64,000 nucleotides of DNA from Microcebus murinus (lineage: Eukaryota; Chordata; Mammalia; Primates; Cheirogaleidae). Below are positions 34,201 through 47,112 of the stretch, piece by piece. The stretch covers positions 105,760,014 to 105,824,013 of the forward strand of contig NC_134136.1 of the NCBI RefSeq assembly GCF_040939455.1, read 5' to 3'. How positions within the stretch are numbered: the first letter of the stretch is position 1; the number at the start of each line of letters is the position of its first letter. Made by a program: the position numbers and the translations under genes. The notes under the pieces are model-generated. The model saw only the letters and a program-made list of their open reading frames with translations. It ran no database searches and was not told the DNA's origin.

Positions 34201-34653
34201 GGAAAGCCCAAAATATGGCCAAACCTACTTTCCCTACTGAATTAAATTTTGAATTTTTAAAATTATATTTTCAGGCCAGGAGACTCCTCTTATTTCTGAG
34301 GTTAGTTCTCCGAAGCAAGTGCTACCAACTTGCCAAAATATTAATTACATAAGTTTTGTGTTATAACAAATACTGACATTTAAGTACTAGACAAAGACAA
34401 AGAATCCTTGCTGATAGGATCTTCAGATAGAGAGGCGCTAGGGACTCAGGAGCTTGGAAACTCAGACTAGGCATTTACTACATGTTGAGCCATAAGAGAA
34501 CTCAATTGTCAGTTTGGTATCACTCCTTTTCTATAACTGCCAAGATGAATGATCAGAAAGAAAATGTAAACTCTTGCTTCAAGAATTGCAATAAATTTCT
34601 GTTCTACCCACCCCAATTCCCCTTAAAGATAATTCTTTCTTGAAGATAAAACG

Positions 34654-34690
34654 AGTGTGTGTGTGTGTATGTGTGTGTGTGTGTGTGTGA
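34654..34690 (+). repeat. (GT)n microsatellite
   Basis: About eighteen GT units interrupted once by gtat. Confidence 0.9.
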
Positions 34691-36817
34691 TTCTTTTTTA
34701 TTATAATATTTTCCTGTTTTCTCTCTTACACCTTGCTTTGGAACTGACTGGTGCCTTGCATCTCCAGTCATTTATCACACATTGCGTAGATTGAGATTTT
34801 AGATATTAGACCATTCAGTCTGCCAATCTATGTAGGAAGCACCCTCAATGTCTTTAAAATGCTATTCTGAAACGTTTAAAGAGGGCCATCTGCAATAAGA
34901 ATGATCATTAGATGATGATAAACAGTACTGGGTCACAGATGGAGAAAGTAATAGTATTTGAGAGCCATTTTCATGTTAATGTTATAGATTACATATTAAA
35001 GAAATGTGCCAGTAACGAAGCAAAAAACAAAGAGGGCCGTTGGAGAAGAACAGTTATGCTATTGAAAGCAATGATATAATAAGCAGAATGGCCCCAAGCC
35101 ATCTGCTTTTAAAGCTTACCATATTTAGGCTGTTAGGATCATTCCATTGTCCATAGAGGTGCTATTCTGAGATAACAGGAAAGTGGGCAAAACTAATATA
35201 AATTAAACCATTGTCAATAATTTTTATTATAAATTGATTTTTCCCTACAAACAAATCTAATGCTCCCAGACCATACCAGTGGCATACTGTAAAATTTTTC
35301 TCTAGAGTCGGTCCATTTGCCTTGATCTACTAGGGTACTTGGTCTTGTACTTATCTTCTCCCCACAAATGCTCCCATTTTGAAGATCTTTTCTAGGGCAT
35401 TAAAAGCAGCTACCTCAATTCAAGACATTTCCTATTTGTGTAAAAAGTAGCAAATTCTTAACCACATAGATGCTTGTGAGTGGAAAGACAAAAATCTCAG
35501 CTGGTTCTTTCAACCTTAGAAGCACACCTCTGTATTAAACAAAACTATAAGGAAATATATACCACATATTAACATATATAGCTATATAACACAAAGTAAG
35601 TTAAGTAATTGAGATATTGAAAAATATTTCAATTGCTACTTTTCTACTCTAATAATCACCAATGTAGGCACTACAGAACACACGACTAATTGAAGGGAGT
35701 TGACTTTTCACATTTGTGACTATGTTTTTAATGCTTCGTAGTCCTTAATGTATGCGCATCACAACTCTGAAGAGACTAGAAAAGAAGTATAAACTATGGG
35801 GCTCACAATCTTAACATGAGGCTTTTAGGTATTGATTTTCATTAATGCTCTCCTCTCAAGTTGTTTCAGTCTTTTGTGCTTGCAAAATTAAAACTTTATC
35901 CTCAGGTTTTGCAATTTGGATCTTGTAAGGAGATAAAGAGGGAAGAAAAAAAAGTTTATGATTCAGGGGTGTAATAAACTCCAGCTGGCATATCATGAGC
36001 CTAGTTATGTCAAAATAAATAAATGATCAAAAATAATCTTATTAAAAAACAAAATCATATTGGAACTTTGGAAAATAAATTTAGGTAAAACAAGTGAAAT
36101 GAAAATAGGAAGGATATTAAAATTCAGAACCCGATTGATTATGTATTAGCCAGATCAAAGCCTCTGGGTGATAATGAGCCACTGAACAGGGATTACCACC
36201 TGTCCTGTTCAACTAGCAGCTGGACCTACTAAGAACAGCTGGATAAGAACACTTATATAAAATTAGCCTTTAGAAGCATAAGCTAAGTTTGTTCACCTGC
36301 TTCTCAGTTATGCATTTTTATCACTCATGCCAGAAGTAAAAAGCTTTTTATATTTTCATGCTGTTTTTGCCCTAGGGAAAGCATAGCTTTGAACACCAAT
36401 ATTCCCAGTAGCTTGCTACTAAGTAACAGAGGTTGTCTTCTAGACCTAATAAGCTAAGATGTCAGATGCACTTGGGTTTTCCTGTCACTGACTCATCTTG
36501 TGCTCTTATATTTAAGCCACTACAAATTCTTTCAAAAGCAAGTAGAAATATAATTTATAAAGAAAAAATTTAAATCCATTTATCCCTATACTCCTCCTCA
36601 TGTATCATCATTTCATTGGCACTTACTTCAAGTGACAATTGACACATACACCTGAAAAGTTTATCAAACAATTTTGATATAAAATGGTAGGTTAAAAATA
36701 AGGCCTAGGACAATCTTTATTTGGTACTTCAAATTGTTTTAAAGCCAGTAATCTGTTTTAGGAGTTATATGAAACAAGTGAATGAGTAAATCAAAAATAA
36801 TCTACTGTCTTGCTGTT

Positions 36818-36972
36818 GAAGTTCAGCAGCAGCAGCAGCAGCAGCACCTGAAAGACTGTTAGAAATGCAGAATATCAGGTCTCATTCTAGACCTACTGGA
36901 TCAGAATCTGGATTTTGACAAGATTCCCAGGTGATTCACATGCACATTAAAATTTGACAAGCAATGTTCCTC
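36818..36972. mobile_element. MER5-type hAT element with a CAG run
   Basis: The sequence after the CAG run follows MER5A: cacctgaaagactgttagaa, gacctactggatcagaatct, gattcccaggtgattcacat, ending gacaagcaatg. At 36824-36844 the normal agcagcatcagcatcacc part is replaced by seven pure CAG triplets. Confidence 0.8.
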
Positions 36973-37314
36973 CTGCATTTGATCAGAACCTCTCTTTCTT
37001 TCTTCACTTTGTATTGGAATGCTTTTATTTGAATATGACATTTTAGCACAAGCCAGCGACTAGGACACCTGGCTATTAAAACAACTAATACTCATGGTAT
37101 GCCTACTATGTATAAGTGTAGTCCACACAGATTGCACATAAAGAGGAGGTTTAGCATAAGAATATTATAGGTGGTATCATTATGTTAGGACATCTGCACA
37201 TCTGTATAATGAAACGGCTTTTTTTTCATTAGACCTTAATCTGAAACTTTCTCTGCTTGCCAAAATGAACTGAGGATAGAATCCTTCTACTCCCACAATG
37301 CAAGATAGAGTGCA

Positions 37315-37394
37315 AATGGGGGAGGGGGAAGAGGGAGGGAGGGGATGAGAACAAGAGAGTGAGAGAGAGAGTGGGAAAGAGAAAGAGAGAGAGA
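37315..37394 (+). repeat. Polypurine (G/A) tract
   Basis: About 80 bases almost without pyrimidines on the plus strand: G-rich runs, then (GA)n. This can form triplex DNA. Confidence 0.8.
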
Positions 37395-39264
37395 ACATTC
37401 TAGGTGGCAAGTAACTGGCAGTAGGCACTTTATATAACATATTGGAAGTAGCACTCTTTAGCAAGTTGATGAGGACTCCTTATTTCAAACCTGTACTTGG
37501 AACAACTGCAGGCAGAGAGACCAAGAATTCTTGTTAATGAGTATTAAAAGCTCTGATAGTAGAGTGCAATTTTATGCAGCTCAAAATTGGAATGAAACAC
37601 AATGGAGAGAATCAACAGAAACTGGATGTCAGGGGAACAGTATAATCTATAGGAGGATAGGGATAAACTATTTTTTTCTGATTCATCCAGTACCTACTAA
37701 GAGGGAATTAACAACTAATATGAGAATGCCTTATGCTAGTTATAGGCATTTGTTTAGGTATTTATTTATAGTTTTAGTCATATGCTTTTACATATAATCA
37801 GGCTTCAATTAAGTGAATAGCAAATGGTAAATATTTCTCATTTATGTGGCATGAGTTCAGTCATTTTTAATGAATCTTTTCTGATGCCTTAAAATCTCCA
37901 ATTAAAGACTCCATCAAATACTCCAAAGACACCAATTAAGGATTCCTCTTAATATATAAATATCTGAACTAGGCAGTCTTCAAAATGACAACTAGTGTCA
38001 GGATTCTAGTGTTCAAAAAGATCAGTAAGCAGTCTCCCAAGCCAATTGACTGAACACACAATTCCATCCTTGGCTGAAAGGAGAGAAAGCGATTGCTTCA
38101 GAGCAATTGAGAGAACGGTGGAAGCAGAAGAAAAGAGAAAAGGGAGAGGAGGGAGAGTTAAAAGGCAATGGGACAGTAGGAAGATATGGTATAGTGTTGT
38201 GAACTTGGACATAAGTTGAGAAATAGAATGTCAAAAGAACACAAGAGTGCTTTTGTTCCTCTGTAAATAGAAAATCCCATCTACCTGAGACAGGCACTTC
38301 ATGGGTTAAGTCTGTGGGTATCATCTACTTGGCGGGTAAGTCAATTGGTATCTTCCAATCTTTTTTCCAAAGACTTGAAATAGAGGCGCATCCAGGAGCA
38401 AGAAAGTCCTTCCCTTCACTACTTGCAAGATAAAGCTGGTCAAACATGGAGCCTTAGCTGAGTGAATTTTTTGTCAGTTCAAAGAAGTAATGTGGGTAGG
38501 TTGCCAATAATTTATCAGATAACCAAGTATAATCCCATTAAGATAACGACTATAACCCTAGAATTGAAGACTCATAGGGTCATATAAAAGTGGCTTTTGT
38601 CTGCAAAGGACAAAGGAATTGAATAATGGGATCAGTTCTCTGCCACAAAAACATTAAGACAAGCCAAGAGATTTTAGTTGTGTTTTTTTTCATTTTATCA
38701 GAAATAACAGGTTATTTAATTACACAGATTCATGTTCAAAATGCTAAGAATAACTGACAGCTGCCACCTTTAGGGGAAAGATTCCTACCAGAGTAGTCAA
38801 ATTTGTGCTGCTCTTATGCATTCAATTAATCTAAGATTTAAAATAAGTAAATAAACACATAATAGAACATTCCAAAATCTTATTTTTAGGCTTTTTGGAT
38901 GTACAACTAGTACTAACCCTCTGGCAACTTTTTTGCTTTTCTTACATATAAGATCATAAAATTTTAACATTATGATATACAATTATAATTAAATGGTTAT
39001 TATAATTGACAATGCAGATACAGTTTTGCTTATTTGGTTGTTTTGATAGTTATAAATGGAGAACAAATTCTGATTTTTGCCAGTTCTATATCAAATTTGA
39101 TAAGTAAATACAACCTTTAAAGTTATGTTTCATTTTTTTATTTGCTTAACAGAACACTTTAAAAAGACATGAACAGCAAAATATAACACCAGGCCTGAGC
39201 TCACTCAGCTGTCTCCTCTATGCATTTTATAGGGTGTCTTACATAAAATGAGGAGATAGAGACC

Positions 39265-39390
39265 TAGACTTTGATTTAGAAAACAATGGTTTGAATCTAG
39301 GCTCTAACACTGTGTGATATTGAAAAAAAATCACATAATCTGTTGAAATATCAGTACTGTTGACTATAAAATGGGAACCTATACTATAAT
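39265..39390 (+). mobile_element. MIR fragment
   Basis: The order ggtttgaatctaggctcta, acactgtgtgatattg, then gttgactataaaatgggaac is the MIR core in plus orientation. Confidence 0.6.
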
Positions 39391-40104
39391 ACATATTTAA
39401 TATTACTCTTTTAAGATTATATAAGATTATATACATTATATAAGATAATGTATGTAACTGTATATAAGTGCATACTTTATAAACTAGAAAATTAAATAAC
39501 TGCCAATTTGTTTATTATTTTTTATTTCAAAATATTAAGGGGGTACAAATGCCTTGTATAATGTTACAGTTGGGGCTTTTAGTGTGCCCATCACGAAAAT
39601 AGTGTTCATTTTACCCAGCAGGTAAGTTTTTTCCACTCACCCCTCCGATCTTCTACCCTTCTTGGATTCCAATGTCCTTTACATCTCTCTGTGCCCATGT
39701 GTGCCAATCAGTTAGCTCCCAATTACTAGAGAGTACATGTGGTGTTTTTTTCCCAATCCTGAGATACTTTGCTTAGGATAATGGTTTCTAGTTCCATCCA
39801 CATTGCCACAAAAGTCATTATTTCATTACTTTTTATGGCTGAGTAGTACTCCATGGTATATATATATATACACCACATTTTCTTTCTTTTTTTTATACCA
39901 CATTTTCTTAATCCAGTCATGAATTGATAGGCACTTAGGTTGATTCCACATCTTTGCAATTATAAACTGTGCTGTGATAAACTCTATTTCATTGAGGAAT
40001 TTCCATACTGTTTTTCATAGAGGTTTTACTAATTTGCAGTCCCACCAACAGTGTATAAACATTTCCTTCTCTCTGCATCCATGCCAGCATCTATTGTTTT
40101 TTGA

Positions 40105-40446
<342 letters not shown>

Positions 40447-42019
40447 TCACTGTGGTTTGAATAAGCATTTCCTTGATGATTAGTGATATTGAGCATTTTT
40501 CCTATGTTTGTTGGACATTTGTCTATCTTCTTTTGGAAAACTTCTGTTCATGTCTTTTCCCCACATTTTAATGGGATTGTTTGTTGTATTCTTGCTGATT
40601 TATTTGAGTTCTATGTAGAATCTGGATATTAGCCCTTCATCAGATGTATAGTTTGTGAATATTTTCTCCCATTCTGTTGGTTGTGTAGTAACTCTGTTGA
40701 TTATTTCCTTTGCTGTGTAGAAGCTTTCTAATTTAGTTAAGTCCCATTTATTTATTTTTGTTTTGCTGTATTTGCCTTTGGGGTCTCAGTCACAAATTCT
40801 TTGCACAGGCCAATGTCTAGAAGAGTTTTTCCTATGTTTTCTTCTAGAATTTTTATGATTTTGTGCCTTACATTTAAGTATTTTATCCATCTTGAATTAA
40901 TTTTTCTGAGTGCAAGAGATAGATATCCTGTTTCAGTCTTCTACATGTGGCTATCCAGTTATCCCAGTAGCATTTATTGAAGAGGGGGCTTCCTTTCCCC
41001 AGTGTATGTTATTGTCTTCTTTATCAAAGATCAGTTGGTTGTAGGTAGATGGCTTTATTTCTGGGTTTTCTATTCTATTCCAGTGGTCTATGTCTCTACT
41101 TTCATACCAGTCACATGCTGTTTTGGTTGCCATAGCCTTGTAGTATAATTTGAAGTCAGGTAATGTGATGCCTCCAGATTTGTTGTTTTTGCTTAAGATT
41201 GCTTTGGTTATTCAGGCTCTTTTTGGTTCCAAATGAAGCTCAAAGTATTTTTTCTAGATCTGTGAAATATGATGTTGGTACTGTGATGAGGATTGTATTG
41301 AATCTGTGAATCACTTTGGACAGTATGGACATTTTAATAATGATGAGTCTACTAATCCAGGGCAAGGGATGTTTTTCCATTCATTTGTGTCATCTAGGAT
41401 TATTTTCATCAGTGTTTTGTAGTTCTCCTTGCAGGGATCTGTCACCACCTTAGTGAAGTGTAGGTATTTTGTTTTCTTTGTAGCTATTGTAAATGTTATT
41501 GAGTCCTTGATTTGACCCTCAGCTTGACTGTTTTTTGTATATATACAAATGCTACTGATTTGTGTATATTGATTTTGTAACCAGAGACTTTGCCTGAATT
41601 CATTTATCAATTCTAGGAGTCTTTTGGTGGAGTCTTTAGGGTTTCCAAATACAAAATCATATCATCAGTGAACAGGCATAGTTTGACCTCCTCTTTCCTG
41701 ATTTGGATACCTCTTATTTCTTTCTCTTGCCTGATTACTCTGGGTAGGACTTTCAGCACTATGTTGACCAGAAGGGGTGACAGTAGGCACCATTGTCTTG
41801 TTACAGTACTTTGGGTCAATGCTTTAAACTTTTCCCCCTTAATAGGATGTTGGCTGTGGGTTTGTCATATATGGCTTTTATAATTTTGACTATGTTCTTT
41901 CTTTGCCTAGTTTAAGGTTTTTATCATGAAAGGGTGCTGCCGGGTTACATTGATGTTGCACAAACTGTTCTAATTATGTTAACAATGATTGGATACTTTC
42001 TGGACAAATCTGATTCTTA

Positions 42020-42329
42020 TATCTTCTTGATGTCTTCTTGCTGAATTGCTCCCTTTACCATTATATAATGACTGTCTTTGTCTTTTCTTTTTACCATTGT
42101 TGATTTAAAGTCTATTTTATCTGATATGAGAATGGCTACACCTACTCTCTTTTGGTTTCTATTTGCTTGGCATCTTTTTTCCATCCCTTTACTTTGAGTC
42201 CGTGAAAGTCTTTGCAAAATAGATGTGTTTCTTGGAAACAGCATATACTTGGGGTGTAATTTTTCACCCATTCAGCCACTGTATGCCTATTAAGTGGGTC
42301 ATTAAGACCATTCATGTTAGGTGTTTGTT
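42020..42329 (-). pseudogene. L1 ORF2 endonuclease N-terminus, frameshifted
   Basis: The minus strand encodes [20 protein letters not shown], then the endonuclease catalytic-Glu motif QETHL, then KVKGWKKD. A frameshift near 42190 moves the rest (GVAILISDKIDF, HYIMVKGAIQQED) to another frame. After that ORF2 breaks off: the remaining endonuclease and the first part of the reverse transcriptase are missing. Confidence 0.85.
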
Positions 42330-42690
42330 TGGGCAGTGCTGAGCTCTCACCTTCAAGCTCCACTTGCTCCTGGTCTCTCTTCTTGGTAGTGTTCTTTTTG
42401 TCCCATTGCTGATGTAGGTAGCACAGGAGGATGTTTGTCTTTTCTGTCATGATGATCTGTTCAGACTGGTACTCTCGAGTGGGCAGGTAGACTGAAGAAT
42501 GTCGGTTCAAGGCTTTGCACACCAAGTCAGCATGAAATCGACTAAAATTGCTTTTGTTGTAGACAGGCAAGCCTTTAAAAAAATCTGCCATCTTCTGTTT
42601 CCTCCATTGCCACCTCAGCCACCACAGCCACCGCCTCAGCCACCGCAGCCACCACCAGAGAGCTGCCTTCTTAGTCACCGCGGTATAGTA
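42330..42690 (-). pseudogene. DDA1: DDA1 retrocopy fragment fused to L1 ORF2
   Basis: DDA1 is a 102-residue subunit that binds DDB1 and DET1 in CUL4 ubiquitin ligases. The minus strand from the ATG at 42591 reads [19 protein letters not shown], later SVYLPTREY and the block [19 protein letters not shown], then [16 protein letters not shown]. This follows DDA1 from residue 1 to about 85 with a modest number of substitutions and no stop or frameshift. Upstream (42592 to about 42690) is a CGG/TGG-rich stretch that looks like the gene's 5' UTR. The last 15-17 codons, the 3' UTR and a poly(A) are missing. At about 42330 the sequence changes directly into L1 ORF2 in the same frame. There are no introns, so the source was mRNA. 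I recognise the gene from its protein sequence and cannot compute the identity. Confidence 0.88.
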
Positions 42691-43819
42691 ACTTCTGGCA
42701 TATGGTTCTGATCATTTGGATGAGACCTTATTGCTTTGTTTTCCCTGTTTTGCTATTGTTTTATAAGAGCTGCGAGCTTTAACTTTTGGGTGTTTTTACA
42801 CTGGTGGGTATCTATTGTGCTGTTCCATGTATAATGCAGTTCTGAGTATTTCCTGCAAGGCAGGTCTAGTAGTGACAAATTCCCTGTTTGCTTTTCTGGA
42901 AATGTCTTTATCTCTCATCATTTTTGACACTTAGTTTTGCAGTATACACATTTCTTGGCTGGCAATTGTTTTGTTCAAGACTAAAAATGGGGCCCTAATC
43001 CCTTCTGGCTTGTAAATTCTCTGCTGAGAAGTCTGCTGTTAGCCTGATGGTTTTCCTGTGTAGGTTAGTTGTTGTTTTCATTTTGCTGCTTGTAGAATTT
43101 TCTCCTTCATTTTTACTTTGACCCAGTTGATGACTATATGTTTTGAAGATGTCCTATTTGCTATGATTCTTCCCAGTGTTCGACAACCATCTTGTATCTG
43201 GATATCTGAATCTCTGGTAATATCAGGGAAGTTTTTCTCAATAATTCCCTCAAATAGGTTTTCCATGATTTTTACTGTTTCTTCTCAGGGATACCTATAA
43301 TTTGTATATTCATTCACTTTACATAGTTCCATATTTCTCTGACTTATTGTTCATTCTTCTTTTTTTCTTTATCTTTGATTGACTGGGTTAGTTTGAGAGC
43401 CTTGTCTTCAATCTCTGAGATATTTTCTTCTGCTTCATCTAGTCTGTTACTGAAGTTTTCTGCTGTATTTTGAAATTCTCTAAATGACTCTTTCATTTCT
43501 TTAAGTTCTGTTATATTCTTTCTTATGTTGTCTAGCTCCTTAGCAACTTTTTTCACTATTGTCCTGAAATATTTTTTTGAACTCTTTGTGTTGGTTTTCT
43601 ACTTCCTCTTCAATCCCATTTATTTTATTTGCCATCCATTTTATTTATTTTATTTATTGCCATTTTATTTGCCATCCATATTCTGAATTCCATTTCTGAC
43701 ATTTTGACAATTTCCTTTCGGTTGGGGTCCATTGCTGTATATCCATTGTGATTCCTTGGGGATGTCAAACTAGCTTGTTTTCTCATGTTGCCAGAGTTCT
43801 TTTGCTCATTTCTTCTCAT

Positions 43820-45005
43820 CTGAAACCTCTTCTGTCAGTTCAGGACAGGTAGGTTTGCAGTGCACCTGTTCTCCTTTCACACTTAGTGAGAAGAAGGAGA
43901 GGTCCGTACATGGAGCTTTTGTGACTACTCTGGAAGATGACTTGTCAGGGAAGGGGTGGATGCACTCAGAGCCTGTAATGCAGCTGTTTTGCATTGTGCA
44001 TTCCCCTGTGATTGTCACAGTCCAAGCTAGTGCTGGATATTCTTGTGTGGAGTGGTGGGTTGTTCCCTAGGCCACTATTGGAAGCTCACATCAGAGGCTA
44101 GCCTTCCTGTGCCCCATTCTCTCTGTGGTGGTGACAGTGGCAGCTAGGTGAGGCTATCTATGTACTGGTTGTGGCTGTCAGGGCTGTGGGCATTTGCTCC
44201 AACTGGGTCCAGGTTTGACGGCAGCTAAGTGGCTCCCTGATGGAGCATTGGACCATAGGGGTGATTCCCACCAGGCAGCTGGTGGGTGTTGTCGGGTGGA
44301 GACAGGGGTCCCAGCAGCAGAAGACTCGGAGGTGGGGCTATGGGGCCTGGCCATAGCTCTGGAATCTTGGGAGTGAAGCACAGGGTCTGGCAGCAGAGGA
44401 GGAGTATCAAAACTGAGGCTGTGGTACTCAGTGGTGGTGCTGGAACCTTGGGATTGGAGCCATGGGGCCCTGTGCCAGTGCTAGAGCCTGGGGAGTAGGT
44501 CCGTGGGGCCTGATGGCAGTTGGGGAGCCTTGGAGCCAGGGCTGCAGGGCTGAGCAACAGCGCAAGAACCTCAGGGGCAGAGCCATGGGGCCAGGTGGCA
44601 GCTTGGGGGTTTGAGGGCAGGGTTGTGGGCCCAGGTTCCTGGGCAGCTGGGGCTTTCCCCCTGCCTAAGTCCTGCAGAGCCAGACTCCCCAGGGCTTCTC
44701 AGGTAGTGTCTGTGGTGGCCGTTTGGCTCAGATCCCCTATCAGGGGGAAGGGCTTCTCATCTCACAGTCACAGGGTGCATGACAGTGTCTGTTTTCTCTA
44801 CTCCCTCCCTGGCCTGGCCATGGCAATATGGAGGTGGTTACAGCAAAGCCAAACCCTGTATTCACCTTGCACTCTGGACCTGAGAGCTCAGAACGGCATC
44901 AGTTGCAGTGACTTGGGAATGGAAGATACCAGGTCCCTGCTCTGCCTGCTTTCTGGTGCAATGTCACTACACACACTTCATGCAGCTCCCTGATTGGTCC
45001 AGAGG
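43820..45005 (-). other. L1 5' UTR (internal promoter region)
   Basis: A GC-rich block without coding sense directly upstream of L1 ORF1 on the minus strand. It is made of imprecise repeats of a ggggcc-tggcag-type motif. Open frames on either strand here, including one of 157 codons, are due to composition. Confidence 0.7.
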
Positions 45006-45075
45006 TCTGCTTTAAGTCAGCTGACACTGACACATGAAGAAACAGAAAATTGGAATAATCCTATATTATGTAAGA

Positions 45076-45393
45076 ACTTTTTTTCAGAATATTACCAGGA
45101 TACACATGCTTTGGTTACATGTATTGTCTTTGTACCATCCAAGTCAGAGCTGCAAGTGTGTCCAACTTCCAGACATTATTCACCGTACCCCTTAGGTGTG
45201 AATTTACCCATCTCCTCCTCCCCCTTCCCACCTGCCCGATGCCCCATGAATGTTACTTCCATATGTACACATAAGTGTTGATCAATTAGTACCAATTTAA
45301 TGGTGAGTACATGTGGTACTTATTTTTCTATTCATGTGATATAAAAGAATGGGCTCCAGCTCTATCCAGGATAGTACAATCTTTAAGAAATCG
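45076..45393 (-). mobile_element. 5'-truncated young L1 3' end
   Basis: About 320 bases of strepsirrhine L1 3' end, antisense: T-run, cagaatattaccaggataca, ggttacatgtattgtctttg, agtcagagctgcaagtgtgt, up to gggctccagctctatccagg. It splits the older plus-strand L1, whose ORF2 sequence continues on both sides. Confidence 0.85.
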
Positions 45394-46975
45394 ACTCTTT
45401 AATAATTATATACATTCCCTCAAGGAAAACTCCAGGGCCAGATCATGTAACTGGCAGAAATGCCAATCTTGAGTAAATTCTTCCAGAGACTAGGAGGGAC
45501 AACACTTCCCTACTTCCTTTTATGAAACCAGAATAATCCTGATACCGAAGCTTGACAAGAATGATAGACCAATATCACTAATGAACATGGATGCAATAAT
45601 TCTAAAGAAAATACTAGCAAATCAATTCCAATAATAAATGTTTAGAATCATACCTCACAACCAAGTTGGGATTATTTCAGGGATGGAAGTAGTGCTGGGA
45701 CAACTGGATATCCATACAATGAAAAAGAGAACTCAATCCCTATCTTACATGTTACACAAAAGATCAATTCCAGGTGGAGTATATGTATAAAAGTAAAAGT
45801 TAAAAAAATAAAGTTTCTAGGAGATAATATAAGAGAATATATTATCTTTGGTTAGACAAAGACCTTATATAAGACACAAAATTAAGCATAAAGGAAAATT
45901 TATATATTGGACTATGTTAAAATTAAGAACTATCAATCAAAAGACACAAATGAGTTAAAAGTCAAGCTATGCAATGGGAGAAGATATTTGCAACACATAT
46001 AATTTACACTGGGCTGTAAACTAGAATATGTAAAAAAAAGAAACCTCAAGTTTTTACACATCAATAAGAAAAAGAAGAATGAATCAATATAAAAAAATAG
46101 GCAAGAGACCTAAATAGATACTTCATACAAGAATCCATACTTGGATACTTCATATCCAAAACAGTCAATCAATACATGTAAAAATATTCAATATCATAAG
46201 TAATCAAGAGAATGCAAATTAAAACCACAATGAGATTCTACCACACACTCACTGCAATGGCTAAAATTTTAAAGCCAGACAATATCAAGTATTGTTGAGA
46301 TGTGGAGCTTCTAGAACTTTCATATACTGCTAGTGGGAGTGTAAACTGGTACAACCACTTTGGAAAACTGTTTGCAAATATCTACTAAAGCTCTGCATAT
46401 GCAGACCCTCAACATAGGCAATTTTATTCTTAAATGTATACTGAACATAGATGTATGCACAGGTGCACCAAAAGACACATAAAAGATTGTTCATAGGAGT
46501 CTTATTCATAATGTATCCAAACTAGAAAGAACAAAAATGTCTACCAATGATAGAATGGATAAGTAAATTATGGTATATATTTACAACAGGATGTCATAGA
46601 GCAACGAAAATGTATGACAGATATATACAACAACATGGATTAGTCTCATAAATACATGTTGAGTCAGAGACACAAAAGTTTATATACTGTACAATTCCAT
46701 TTTATAGAATTCAAACCAACAGGCAAAACTCAACCATAGTGTTAAAAGGCAGGGTGGCAGTTACCTTTACTTTTAGGATGAGGGAGGAATAGTGATTGGG
46801 AGGAGGCATGGGGGTAGGGTAGGGTGGGGTGGCGATTTCTGATGTCGTGAAAATGTTCTATATCTCTTCTCATATTTTTCATTTTGAAAATTTCAAACCT
46901 ACCAAAGAGTTAAAAGAACACCCATAAACCATTCTATTAGACTCACCAACTGTTAACATTTATCATATTTGTTTT

Positions 46976-47005
46976 CTCTCTCTCTCTCATACACACACAC
47001 ACACA

Positions 47006-47045
<40 letters not shown>
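46976..47045. repeat. (CT)n(CA)n(GT)n compound microsatellite
   Basis: A CT run, then about nine CA units joined at cacgtg to about seventeen GT units, so the CA and GT arms are self-complementary. Confidence 0.95.
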
Positions 47046-47049
<4 letters not shown>

Positions 47050-47073
47050 TGGTCTTTTTGGGTCACTGATAAT

Positions 47074-47074
<1 letters not shown>

Positions 47075-47112
<38 letters not shown>

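Larger units (their letters stand above)
31300..39260. other. Long repeat-poor intronic block
   Basis: Apart from a GT microsatellite (34.65 kb), a MER5 element (36.8 kb) and a purine tract (37.3 kb), this 8 kb is AT-rich unique sequence with no Alu. I see no exon, RNA gene or long conserved reading frame. Confidence 0.6.

Noticed and set aside
44520..44993. A 157-codon plus-strand frame
   Set aside because: Lies in the GC-rich 5' UTR of the minus-strand L1, antisense, without any domain.
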